Shown here in pieces: positions 53,809 through 64,000 of a stretch of 64,000 bases of DNA; position 1 is the first letter of the stretch, and the number at the start of each line of letters is the position of its first letter. This stretch comes from Adiantum capillus-veneris (lineage: Eukaryota; Streptophyta; Polypodiopsida; Polypodiales; Pteridaceae): contig CM043967.1 of the NCBI GenBank assembly GCA_014529385.2, positions 81,037,778 through 81,101,777 of the forward strand, in the 5' to 3' direction. The position numbers and the translations under genes were made by a program. The notes beneath the pieces are model-generated. The model searched no databases and had not been told where the DNA came from. It saw only the letters and a list, made by a program, of their open reading frames with translations.

Positions 53809-55599
53809 CGATGGCCTACGATACTGTAATTGTGGCATAATCGAATGCGTTTACTCACTAATTTCACTTGTATGTTTATGGTTTTGTGGATTTTGGATGT
53901 GTGTGCATGAAGCAATGTGTTCATAATTCCCTAATTTGTCACCGTATCTAATTTCATACCAACCCCTTGCTAATTTCAGTAATTTTGCTAGCTTACACAC
54001 TAATTTTCTATGAAGGATTGAAGGATTGGAGCTTTCAACCGTTCAACCGATCTTCATCGGAAAGGTAATCAAAGTGGTATTCTCAACCTCCCTAGAATCT
54101 AAAGATGTGTAGCATTGTGTAGAGACTCCACGACGATGCAATGTAATGTTGGTGCTATGTTAATGCAATGCAATGTTGATGCTATGTTGCTATGAAATTT
54201 TTTAGATTGTTCGTTTTCATGCCGTCGTAATGCCAAAATTTTCTGGATTTAGTGGCGTATGAATTTGATAAGTTCAATTGCCAATTGGTGAATGTGCATT
54301 GCTAATTGTGTGCCTAATTGAGTTAATTGCATGCGTGAATGGTCAATTGCAAGTGTGTGTGCACCAAAATCAAGTGTCTGTGCACTCTAATTGAGTCTAC
54401 GTATGCCTAATTTTAAGTGTGTATACACTATTTTGCCCCTGATTGTGCACCTAAAAATCAATGTGTGCTTAATGATTTTTCAATTGTAATGATTGATTTG
54501 TGTTGTGGTCATGCCCAACTAGAGATTTGTGAAATCACATTGCAATTTCGACAAAATTAACCCTTTTGTGTGTGCCTAAAAAGTGCTTAATGTGCATGAT
54601 TAATTCAATGTTTTGATTGCATATTTGCTGTGTGTAATGGTTAATTGCTATGTTTTGAGCTCAAAACAAGGATTTAGACACTCCAATTGCACCTAATTTT
54701 GCCAATTTAATTACCTAGTTTGAATTTTATTGATCAAATTATTTGGCAATTGAATTGATGTGATTTTTGTGATTTTATTTATTTAGACTTATCCCATATG
54801 TATGGAGAATTTTCAAAAATTTTTGGGGTATTTTTTGAATAATTTTTTTATTTTTTTGGTAATTTTTGTAAATTTTTGTATTAATTTTTGGTTAATTCCA
54901 TAAAAAATTGATATCTTGTGATCTTTACAAGTTTCTTGAATGTGTGTTTACGGCTCAATTTCGAGCACATTTGGACTTGATGATTTTTGGTAAAAACTGT
55001 TATTTTTGGTGTGCTTTTGTGTGTACAAAGTGTTTGACTGTGATTGCCGATGATTTTCTACGATTTCTAATTTTTTTTGGATTTATCTGACAAATTTTTG
55101 AATTTTTGGGTGATTTTTTAGCGTTTCGGCTTATTTTCGGCCAATTTTTGGTATTTTTGGACGAATGAAAATAAAATAATATAATAACAAAAAATCTGGT
55201 TTGAGCTTGGATGCTCGTGCCTTTCAGTGCATAAAATCTCCACATCGAATAGATTTTGACGATCTGTGGGATAGTTTCCATCGACATTAAAATACTCTTC
55301 TTCTTCTTCTCATTTTGCATGAACACCCTCCTGACTACATGCCCTCTCTCTCTTCTCTTACTCTCTAGCCTCCCGATATTCCTAACCAATGCTTTACCTT
55401 ATATATTCTAGCTAAACTCAACCTAATGATTTTATCATTTTCTTATTGTTTTAGAAAGCCACTGTGACCCTTTCGTTTCTTTTATTACTTGAAAGGTTGA
55501 AAAGCTCACAAATTCCAACAGTCCAAGCTTCAAAGAAATGAGAAATTTTATAAGATTTTCTCTTAAGTGAAGCAGCGGATGACACATGGAGGGTCTCTC
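53809..55599 (+). other. AT-rich leader-like sequence after the primer site
   Basis: Long non-coding stretch with tandem-like AATGCAATGTTGATGCTATG boxes at 54137-54195 and T-rich runs at 54830-54900 and 55060-55160. No gag or pol. It resembles the long leader of a gypsy element whose body is missing. Confidence 0.45.
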
Positions 55600-55609
55600 C
55601 TTCCTTTAA
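55600..55609. repeat. Target-site duplication of the LINE (left), CTTCCTTTAA
   Basis: Ten bases identical to 57346-57355. Confidence 0.85.
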
Positions 55610-57345
55610 TTTTTTTTTTTTTTGCAAAACTCAGAATGGGTGAGTGAATTATATTACCATATCCAAAAATTACAGATTCTTGACATGCTCATGACGAGCC
55701 ATGATATATTGGCTAATGAGGGAGCCACCCCTTGACAATGGATGATCCCACACGTTCACATTTGCACGTCCTTCACAGCAACCCCGAGGGTCTCGCTCCA
55801 CTCTTCTAAGTTCTTTTGCTTTCCAATGGCAATGATCATAGCTAATTTCTTACCCTACTCTCCACTTACCCTACTTTCTTGGACTATCTCCACAAAATTA
55901 GCTACCTCCAGAAAGTTCTAAAAAATTCGACCGTTCCTTGCCTTCTAAATATGTTTAAAGTAGCAATACCTCACAATTTGAGTAGCAATGAGCAGTGTAT
56001 GACTCTTAAACGTCTTTCCTCCCAAGAAGAGATCGTTCTTGAAGAATCCTATTTTCTAGGTTTTTTGGACCCATTTGCAAATCTTGCCTGCAAGTCCACA
56101 TATTGACAGACACTCCCCGAACAGGTGGGAAAGATCTTCACAAACTATTCTACATTGAGAGCATCTATCTGGACCAATTCCCCTAGCAAGTATCTTCACT
56201 CCAGTTGGCATGGATCCCCATAGCACCTTCCATAGAAAAATCTTCATCCTATCCGGCCATTGAGGGCACCAAATGTTCTTGACGATTTTTTCCCACCTTG
56301 ACTCTGGCCAATTCTTTCCCCACTGTTTATTGAGCGGGGAGAAACAATCCTGTGATTTCATAAGAGCGAGATACAAATTCTTTGTTTGGGGTTTTAGGAA
56401 ATGTCTTTTCACAGGCTAGTGACAAGATTTCCACTCGAGCTTGGACTCACAGTCTGGTAGATACCACAAAGAGAGTTGTTCCAGGGCTCTACTAACCAAC
56501 AATCTTTCTAGCCCACTGAGGGTAAACTCAGAAGCCAATTGATCAACTCAGAAGCCACTGAGGGTAAACTCGGAAGACAATTGATCAACTCCTTTCCAAC
56601 AGCCTCTCCTATAGTCCCATAGTTGGCCTATATGCCTAATAACTTTGTTATTAACTTTTCTGGCCACTTCCCTCCAATAAGGGTTCAAAAGGATGCTTCC
56701 AGCCTTGGAGAGCCAAGGGAACCAATGAGATATAGAATTGTGGAAGTACCTTGATAACTCTCCCCATTCCAAAGACCCAGTTACTCTGCTGCATTTACGA
56801 GTAATCTCACTTGTCGTATCCCGGAGTTTTAGGATGACCCATTTCAGGGCCAACAGCTTGTTGTGTACATCGACCTCTTTTCATTGCCCGCCTTGCGAGC
56901 GAATTTTGGAGTTTTCCATCATATCTTTAGCCATAATAGATCAAGCATGGTGTTCCTTAGCGAGGGAAACTAAAAAATTGGCACATTGAGCCTCCGCGTG
57001 AGTGCTGGGGTTAAGAATCCCAAGCCCACCTTGCTCCACAGGTCTTGCAACCGTCTCCCATTTTGCCCATTGCCAGGGTGTTGTGCCTTTAGTGCTGTTC
57101 TTCCAAAGAAATCTCTTCACTAGTTTGAAGAACTGTTTCTAGTTGCATTTAGCTAGCTTCAACAACGGACCATTGAAGGCTATGTAGGGTAACATGAAAG
57201 AGTTGATAACCTTCACTCTGCTTGGGAAGGGGAGAAGCACGAACTTCCACCTTCACATCTTAATCTTGACCTTCTCCATAACCCATAAGAATCTCCCTTT
57301 GTTAGTAGCTCCCACCCCTAGCGGGGCTCCCAAGTGACAAAAAAT
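55610..57345 (-). mobile_element. 5'-truncated LINE (non-LTR) retrotransposon
   Basis: 1,736 bp on the minus strand. It ends in a 14-nt poly-A (T-run at 55610-55623 on plus) and is flanked by a 10-bp target duplication. It encodes only the C-terminal part of the RT protein. 5' truncation, A-tail and a duplication of this size are the signature of target-primed reverse transcription. Confidence 0.92.
56056..57340 (-). pseudogene. LINE RT C-terminus and zf-RVT domain
   Basis: From 57340 on the minus strand: HLGAPLGVGATNKGRFLWVM, PFPSRVKVINSFMLPYIAF, KQFFKLVKRFLWKNS, TPWQWAKWETVARPVEQGG and LGILNPSTHAEAQ, the post-palm region of LINE RT. 56853-56548 continues, and 56412-56056 contains KNIWCPQWPDRMKIFLWKVL and RCSQCRIVCEDLSHLFGEC, the RT zinc-binding domain. 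Stops and frameshifts separate the pieces. There is no endonuclease domain or catalytic YADD because the 5' part is missing. Confidence 0.88.
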
Positions 57346-57355
57346 CTTCCTTTAA
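57346..57355. repeat. Target-site duplication of the LINE (right), CTTCCTTTAA
   Basis: Matches 55600-55609. Confidence 0.85.
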
Positions 57356-57555
57356 AAATTTAAGCTGCTTCATACATAGTATAGAAAATGAAATTAACTT
57401 TGGTTGTGGGTTCTCTTTAAAGCTTATCCGGATGGGATGGGTTGGACATGTGCTTATGCTTTAATTGACCTACACAAGGCCTCCAACTAAAGCTTTCTTA
57501 AATAAGCTTCAAGATTCACTTTAAAACGAGCATGCATTTTAAAGAGTTGCAAATG

Positions 57556-57668
<113 letters not shown>

Positions 57669-58104
57669 TGCTACCTCCCTTTGAACTTGTGCAAGTACTT
57701 CTCTAGCAGGTTTTCCCTTGATCACCTTCGCACACGCACACACACACACACATATTATCACTTGGAACGTATTATATTAACTCCTACACACATACTTCTT
57801 GCCTTAGTAAACCCTCGTCTACATATGATACCATGGGTTCCTGACCACACAACATAGTGGTACTATTTGATCTCCTTATCCACTGATTTCAATCTCGCAC
57901 ACGGATGCATGCCTGCATCTTTCAGAGTGGCCTCTGGCAACACTATTAGCACTTGACCTAATAAACTCCTAGGCAAGCCTAACTTGGATATCCATAAGTG
58001 AGGGAATACATGCACACAGGGGTTGATCAAGACTGACCTTCCTTTCCTAGAAATGAAATCCTTTTATCATTGAAGGCAGAAGCCTTTATCTCTGGGGTGC
58101 CTAG

Positions 58105-58282
<178 letters not shown>

Positions 58283-58561
58283 ACTGGTCATAAGTGTTTT
58301 TTTAAGAAAAAACACCATCCCCCCCAATGGTTGCATAATAAAGATAACCCCTTTTTGCCATACCATTGGAAACTGCCTCATAAGGGGACTTGACCACCGC
58401 TTAACCAAAGCGTGAAGACTTAAGTGAAATCATCAGATGTGGTAGGCGGCCCCTGTCCACTCTCTATCGCCTTCCCTAGGCAATGGCGCCTATAAGCTCG
58501 CGCAGTTGAGGGCGGCCGATTGCATTCAAACCTGCTGGCTCTGGGAGCGTGCATGCCATCC

Positions 58562-58569
58562 TATATAAA
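58562..58569 (+). promoter_or_regulatory. TATA box and possible transcription start region
   Basis: TATATAAA in a GC-rich context (58440-58560), followed by CCCTCACTTAGCCC about 30 bp on and by a short frame starting ATGGAGCTTGCAGCTC at 58660 (19 codons to TAA). It could be the promoter of a host transcript or of an LTR. No conserved protein follows. Confidence 0.35.
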
Positions 58570-58575
58570 CTGAGA

Positions 58576-59280
58576 TGAGGGCATACTGTGGCCCTCACTT
58601 AGCCCTGGAGTAGGTCTTTCTTTCTGCTCATTTTTCTCTACTGTCTGAACTTTCTAAAATGGAGCTTGCAGCTCAAGTAACACAGCTACCTTACTACAAA
58701 GCTTCGGTTTTTATTTAAGTGTTGTTGCAGTACTTTGCATGGTTAGTGAAGAAAGATGCCGTCTGAGTTATACACTGTGGATTTGTCTTAGACATAGAGA
58801 GACAAACTTTTGAGCCATATGGTTTAGCATTTGAGCAAAATAATGGTCTTTTTGAAGGGAATACCTACATGTAATTTAGGGGTCGGCTCTGTAAAAAGCC
58901 GCTGCATAATCTTAAACTGCTAAATCTTGGCATTGTTGTGGGCCTTGGGACTACTTGTGCATAAAGAGCAACTATTTTTTGGCCTATTTTGTTGACCGTA
59001 CCAATAGGGAGAACACCTGAGTGAATGGTGTTAGCTATACAGATTGCTATATTGGCTTTTTCTGCCGCTTTAGGACCTTACAAGTGTTTTGTATTAAAGT
59101 ACCTGGTTATGGGCTTTGGTATTAGGGAACACTTGCATGAGTTGGTTGTCGTTACAGGTTGTTATATTGGCTCTGTTTTTTAGCGCTGCAGGACTTGACC
59201 TTTGCATACATAAATATGGTTAAACATTTGGTTTGGAAATAGGGATATGTGTTGACATCAACCGGAGTTAATGGGTATGT
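58576..59280. other. Non-coding region with diverged local repeats
   Basis: Units at about 59009-59090 and 59128-59205, with a third at 59594-59672, share a layout: GAACACYTG, TTRCTATATTGGC-type, then GC-NGGACCTTRCA. Identity is moderate. No gene recognised. Confidence 0.4.
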
Positions 59281-59606
59281 GTATATTTGTGTGTATGTGT
59301 GTATATGTATTGGTTTGGCGTGATAACTTGGCTGTTCTCAACGGCTGCTACACCTAGGCACTGATAAAGTTTGGTCATAATAACTTCTTATGCATAAAAG
59401 GTGGCTGTTGTTCGTCAACTATATTAATGGAGGCAATATTTGTGTATATTTGTGTGTATGTGTGTATATGTATTGGTTTGGCGTGATAACTTGGCTGTTC
59501 TCAACGGCTGCTACACCTAGGCACTGATAAAGTTTGGTCATAGTAACTTCTTATGCATAAAAGGTGGCTGTTGTTCGTCAACTATATTAATGGAGGCAAT
59601 ACTTGC
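59281..59606. repeat. 163-bp tandem duplication
   Basis: 59281-59443 and 59444-59606 differ at one clear base (CATAA versus CATAG) and at the end of the second unit, so the duplication is recent. It begins with a GTATATTTGTGTGTATG microsatellite-like stretch. Confidence 0.95.
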
Positions 59607-60772
59607 ATAACTTGGGTTTGGCTGAGGGCCGTTTTGACTCTGTTATAGCCACTGCAAGACCTTGCAATTGCGGGATTTTTTGGTTATGAGGTTGTTTATT
59701 GGTCTACTCATTGGGAAAAGGAGATATTCGTGTGGTACCTTACATTATTACATTGTATGGAAAAAATGATTGATATCGTGCAAGAACATGGCCGGAAATT
59801 ACCTTTCTCTGTTTAAAGGGATGACAATAGTTGGTATAATGAAATCATGGGTCTATTAATTTTTGAAGGTAAGTATGTAAACAATTGCTTTGGGCTCCTG
59901 GCATAATAACCGAGCTACTGTTCTTTAATCTCTTGGGACACTACTGTTCCAAAAAAGTTGCTAATGGTTTATGGATATCTTGGGATGATGAAGGTAAGTA
60001 TATGGCAAGTTTTTTTCGTCTTTGACATAGCGTGCAAACTATTGCTCTGAAAAAATAAGGTTCCACATTAAGGAAAAGTAGTCTTGCTACTCTTCTAACC
60101 TGTTATACTGGTATCTTAATGGTTAATTAAAAAAACGAGGTAGTTATCACCCTCATTTGATACCTTTGGTTGACAAAAAGTAAGTCGGATCTCACATCCC
60201 TTTATCTAAAGGGGTACCTTTGATACCATAGGTTTACTAATTCTGAAGGTAAGTATATGGATACATAGCTATTGAGCTATGGATCTTGAAATAATTTGAC
60301 TCTTAATGGACTTCACCATGTAAGAAAGTAGACTGTAACACTCATTTGTGAAGTAATAAGAAAAGATTGCTAAACATACCAGTTCTAATGAATAACCGAG
60401 CTTGTCTAAAGTAACTAAAACCTATAAGATGGACATGGATAACAACTGATATGGTCCATTGATACATGTAAAACACATCCAAGGCTAACTGAATTGTTGT
60501 CTTGTTTGGATGGATGTAGGTAAGGACTCTATCTTATCTTGGAGGGTTTTCTTTTCTTTGGCAAGCAACCTTACTTTAATGAAATACTTACTAAGGAATG
60601 GGAAGTTCTTTTACTACTGATCTTACTGAAAGAGGATCTTTTTCCTACAATCATTGTACCTAAATAATTTTGATACTGAGTTATTTTTGTACATATCGTT
60701 CATTATTCCTTGGCCAGTTGTCTTTTGAATGTAAAAATTCAATTATGTCTTATTAGTTAAGATTTAAACAGC
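59607..60772. other. Non-coding region with repeated GGTAAGTAT motifs
   Basis: GAAGGTAAGTATRTRG occurs near 59867, 59990 and 60246, and a related GTAGGTAAGGAC near 60517. Sequence upstream of two of them is also related (GGTYTAYTAATTYTGAAGG). No open frame runs into them, so a role as splice donors is unproven. Confidence 0.4.
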
Positions 60773-60774
60773 TA

Positions 60775-60871
<97 letters not shown>
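60773..60871. repeat. Microsatellite (AC)n
   Basis: About 45 AC units. Confidence 0.95.
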
Positions 60872-60873
<2 letters not shown>

Positions 60874-60890
60874 TCAATAATATAGAAAAC

Positions 60891-61649
60891 TCACATTGCA
60901 TGCTCAAGAACCTTGGAGCCAATTAACTGATTCACATGCACACACACGTGATACCAATATCGGATACGTTCTTTGGATAAATTGGAAATAGAATCATTCT
61001 TTGCCTGAATCAGGGATCTACAATTGAATGAAAACTTGGCCTTCTCAATCACATGGGGTAACCCCATGTATTCAATGACACCGTGTGAAATCATTTAAGG
61101 ATGATCCTATCTACTTTGTTATAATTGGTTTGCTATCATTTTCGGTGCCTAATTAGGCTTTACTTGCCTACCCTATCTAAACTCACATACCTACACATAA
61201 AAAGAGCGCGTAGGAAGTTGCATGCAGGCCTCTCCCAAGCGTCCTCCATCGCATAATCTATGACCTTTGGGCCTCCCGTACACAACCCTAGGGACACAAA
61301 GAACCACACAGCTCTACCATTAGAGTGGTTCGTACAAGGCATCTTGCGCTTCTGTCCCTACTGATAAGGAGAGGTCGGTTTCTACACCTTGCTTACCATA
61401 GATTTCGGATTCCATGCAGAATATACACATCCTAGCCAAGTCTATTCTCCCCTTGTATTGTCACACTAGGAGTTCAACCAAGTTCCACTCGAACGCTGAA
61501 TACCATTCCCGGTGTACACAAACTGTCAAACCATCATGCGACATCGAGTACAAAAAACAGGAATCATCATCATGATACAGGTAGGTGCATTCGCACCTAC
61601 TCAGAAAAATTGGAGAGTGTAAATGCTTCAGGATTTTTTGGAAATACAT
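60891..61649 (-). pseudogene. Candidate decayed multi-exon gene, unidentified
   Basis: Three minus-strand stretches look protein-like. First, 61649-61461 ends LTVCVHREWYSAFEWNLVEL, and beyond its TGA the frame goes on as QYKGRIDLARMCIFCMESEI to a donor-like ATG/GTAAGC. Second, 61342-61160 starts MPCTNHSNGRAVWFFVSLG after a pyrimidine-rich AG, and ends at a donor-like AG/GTATGTGAG. Third, 61094-60891 contains GVIEYMGLPHVIEKAKFSF and a donor-like AT/GTGAGT. No family is recognised. Chance frames are possible, and the TGA argues for a pseudogene if real. Confidence 0.35.
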
Positions 61650-62555
61650 TTTTCTTAAATGCTCTTAATTTGTCTGCAATAAGATCTAATGTAATCGTTG
61701 AATAGGAGATTCTCTTGCACAGTCATCTAGTTGAATATATGGACTTTTGTGTTATGTACTCAGATGGGGATTGAGATGCCCACACTTAGGGAACATACCG
61801 TTCTTGGTCGGTTAAGGATAAGATCCATCCCTATGCCATAGATAGCAATACTAATCATGGTAGTAATCTCGAGGAGTGAAGATCCTGAGCAATTTAGCGG
61901 TTACTGTTTTTCACAATTGTTTTGAATGGTTTTTATGCTTCACATGGACTTCAACTTGGGATCTTATATTGGTTTTTTTTTGGGTTGAAATTTCAAAGCT
62001 GCTTTGGAGTTGAAACCTAAGGATTTTGAGTAAATTCTCAGATAATAATGGGATCATAAACTGAATACCCATACTTGTATGGGTGAATCTCTTTGCTTTT
62101 AAAGTTACCGGTCCTTTCTAGAAACTTTGAGTAGCAATACGTGCCTTAACTTTTCCTATGATGGGCTCCAATGAGCTAGCTTGGTTTGGAATACGGAAAA
62201 TATCCCATCAAAACAAGGGAAAGGGTGTCAAATTTTTGAAGGATTACCAATTTTTCAAAAGATTACCAATGGTCTTCATTTAACTTACAGATAATAACTG
62301 GTGGTTTAAATGATTATCGGCATCTTAGTGGTATAGTATCCGCTGTACAAAAAGAAGCTCTTTCGGCCTCTTTTTTGGTCATCATTAATGACTTGGAATG
62401 ATATAAAGGAATATTGTTACTTGGCATAAGTGTTAGATTAAACAATTTAACTTGAGATTTAGCCTGATGGTTTTTTACGTGAAAGTAACACACATATACA
62501 TTGTTTTTCTTTTGAATGATTTCGTGTTGGATAATTTAGCTTTGGAATTGTTGCT

Positions 62556-62880
62556 AGAAGCCTTAAACCTCTTGTGAGGGTCTCAACAGAGATGGCATGG
62601 ATTGGATATTTGAGAATTTGTCCATTTTACGAAGAAAATGCTGCCCAAATTTATACCTTTTAGAGATTGGTAAACTAGAAGATGGAGTAGTACAGAACAT
62701 ATTTTTTGAACTTGGTTTTCTTTCTTCTGACGCCGTTAACCTCTTGTGAGGGTCTCAACAAGAGATGGCTTTGACTGGAAATTTTGCAATTATATCAGCT
62801 ATACGAAGGAGATACTGTCCAAATGTTTACTTTTGCGAGATTGGTAATCTAGAAGATGGAATGGTACATAAGTGTCAAAA
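62556..62880. repeat. Two diverged units of about 172 bp
   Basis: Units beginning near 62556 and 62728 share AACCTCTTGTGAGGGTCTCA, AGATGGC, TGCCCAAAT/TGTCCAAAT and an AGAAGATGGARTRGTACA end. A third, partial relative lies at 63402-63500 (AACCTCTCATGGAGAGATGG, GATGCTGCCCAA). Confidence 0.8.
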
Positions 62881-63144
62881 AATTCTTGCCTTTAGATATG
62901 GTAATCGACACCAAATATGGTAATTATTTTTGCATCAAATATGATAATCGACCACTAGTGGTTTTTTGAGATGGCTCGGTGAGTATTGGGGCACACATGT
63001 AGGTATGCTTTTGTTGAGGAAATCGTGTCGAAAACTTGTATACAAAACCATATAATGCTCGTAGGTGGGATAGTGGCCCTGTCATGGTGCTTCCATGTGC
63101 AGATCAAATCTTGGGAACATGACGCTCTTTTGAGCTATTTGAAG

Positions 63145-63150
<6 letters not shown>

Positions 63151-63184
<34 letters not shown>
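63151..63184. repeat. Microsatellite (AC)n
   Basis: About 17 AC units. Confidence 0.95.
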
Positions 63185-63187
<3 letters not shown>

Positions 63188-63696
63188 ACACTTTGGTTTT
63201 TTGACTCAGCTAAATCCTAAGATTGGTTGTTAGAAAGTAACATGTTGACGTACAGTAAACTGGGGTGTGTTCGAGGAATTTTTGCTGTTAGTTTTGAAAT
63301 ATAATCATAATGCTGCCGGATTTTTATCAAAATGGTTTTGTGAGAGAATAGCATGCAACATATCTCTATTTTTACATTATATAAAATTTGTGTTGTCAAT
63401 AAAGCCGGAAACCTCTCATGGAGAGATGGCATGAAATGAGATTTTTGAAATATTAATCGAATTACAGGGGAGATGCTGCCCAATTTTTGTTTAGTCATCT
63501 CGTTTACAATGATATGTAACTCAAAAATGCATAGGTGATTGCATCATATATAATAGTAGATACTAGCATCATTTCTGTGGGGAAACTCACTAAATATTGG
63601 GATGCATAAGACTCTACACTCAAGAGGTTATCTTACTTTAAAGTCTTACTTAAATGACAATTCTGGGGGAAAGCTGTAAACTAGGTCTACAGGTGT

Positions 63697-63789
63697 GACA
63701 TGGATAACAACTAGATCCAGTATTGACACTTGCAACACACACAAACATAGCCAGTCCTAACTGAATGTTTTTGTATGGATGCAGGTAAC
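63697..63789. repeat. Diverged copy of 60432-60532
   Basis: Both have GACATGGATAACAACT at the start and CTAACTGAAT, then TATGGATG/TGGATG and YAGGTAA at the end. They lie 3.3 kb apart in direct orientation. Confidence 0.7.
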
Positions 63790-64000
63790 AGTTGGATCCT
63801 TCTCCATGTAAAATGTAGTGGAAGCTCATCCCAAAGGGTGGACACACAACGATACAACATTAAGATATCAATTTGTAATGATTAGAGATCAAATTTTTGA
63901 TCTAAATAAATGTATTATCCATTAGATTAAGATGATGTATTGCTGTATATGAAACGTTAATTGAGTTTTATGACATTTTGTTTTGAAATATTGTTATTCA

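Larger units (their letters stand above)
61650..63990. other. Non-coding AT-rich region with diverged repeats
   Basis: Holds the repeat family below, a second copy of the 60432-60532 segment at 63697-63789 and an (AC)n tract at 63151-63184. No gene supported. Confidence 0.4.

Overview
The window is a block of plant-type repetitive DNA with no convincing intact host gene. The TNT1-like Ty1/copia element, the Ty3/gypsy element of the Tat type (two RNase H domains), and the tRNA-iMet and tRNA-Asp type primer sites all point to a land plant with a large, repeat-rich genome. A Penelope-like reverse transcriptase at the left edge is unusual for a flowering plant. It suggests a fern, lycophyte or gymnosperm, but this is inference and I cannot name the species.

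Layout. 1-3150: a decayed Penelope-like retroelement on the minus strand. 3151-3820: GC-rich spacer with 31-bp tandem repeats. 3821-11335: a complete but non-autonomous LTR element, here called E1, on the plus strand. It has 1.5-kb LTRs, a CAGTG target duplication, and gag and protease but no RT, RNase H or integrase. 11336-12404: spacer with short tandem repeats.

12405 to about 47575 is one nest. The outermost element is a truncated minus-strand gypsy element (G1). Its gag carries a small non-autonomous copia element (C1, 14823-19224, TSD GCCTC). Its 5' LTR was hit by a second minus-strand gypsy element (G2, 21122-47378, TSD GAGAG). The RT gene of G2 was hit by a minus-strand TNT1-like copia element (C2, 29079-43462, TSD TACAT). 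The integrase gene of C2 was hit by a plus-strand Tat-type gypsy element (T1, 31969-40693, TSD CCGT). Joining across each insertion restores the reading frame of the interrupted gene. LTR divergence judged by eye falls from the outside inwards, as nesting requires.

47576-49570 holds an old copia element split into oppositely oriented halves, consistent with one inversion. 51038-51146 is a fold-back hairpin. About 53050-53785 is a gypsy LTR followed by a tRNA-Asp type primer site and an AT-rich leader but no coding body. 55610-57345 is a 5'-truncated LINE with a 10-bp target duplication. 57560-63990 is mostly non-coding, with long (AC)n and (CT)n tracts, a 163-bp tandem duplication, several families of diverged local repeats, one TATA-box promoter-like site and a group of exon-like minus-strand reading frames (60891-61649) that may be a decayed host gene.

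Gene cooperation is limited to retrotransposition. C2 and T1 each keep one gag-pol reading frame broken only by two or three stop codons. E1 shares its leader ORF, gag and protease type with T1 and lacks pol, so it probably depended on a T1-like partner. G2 carries a long accessory coding region between integrase and the 3' LTR.
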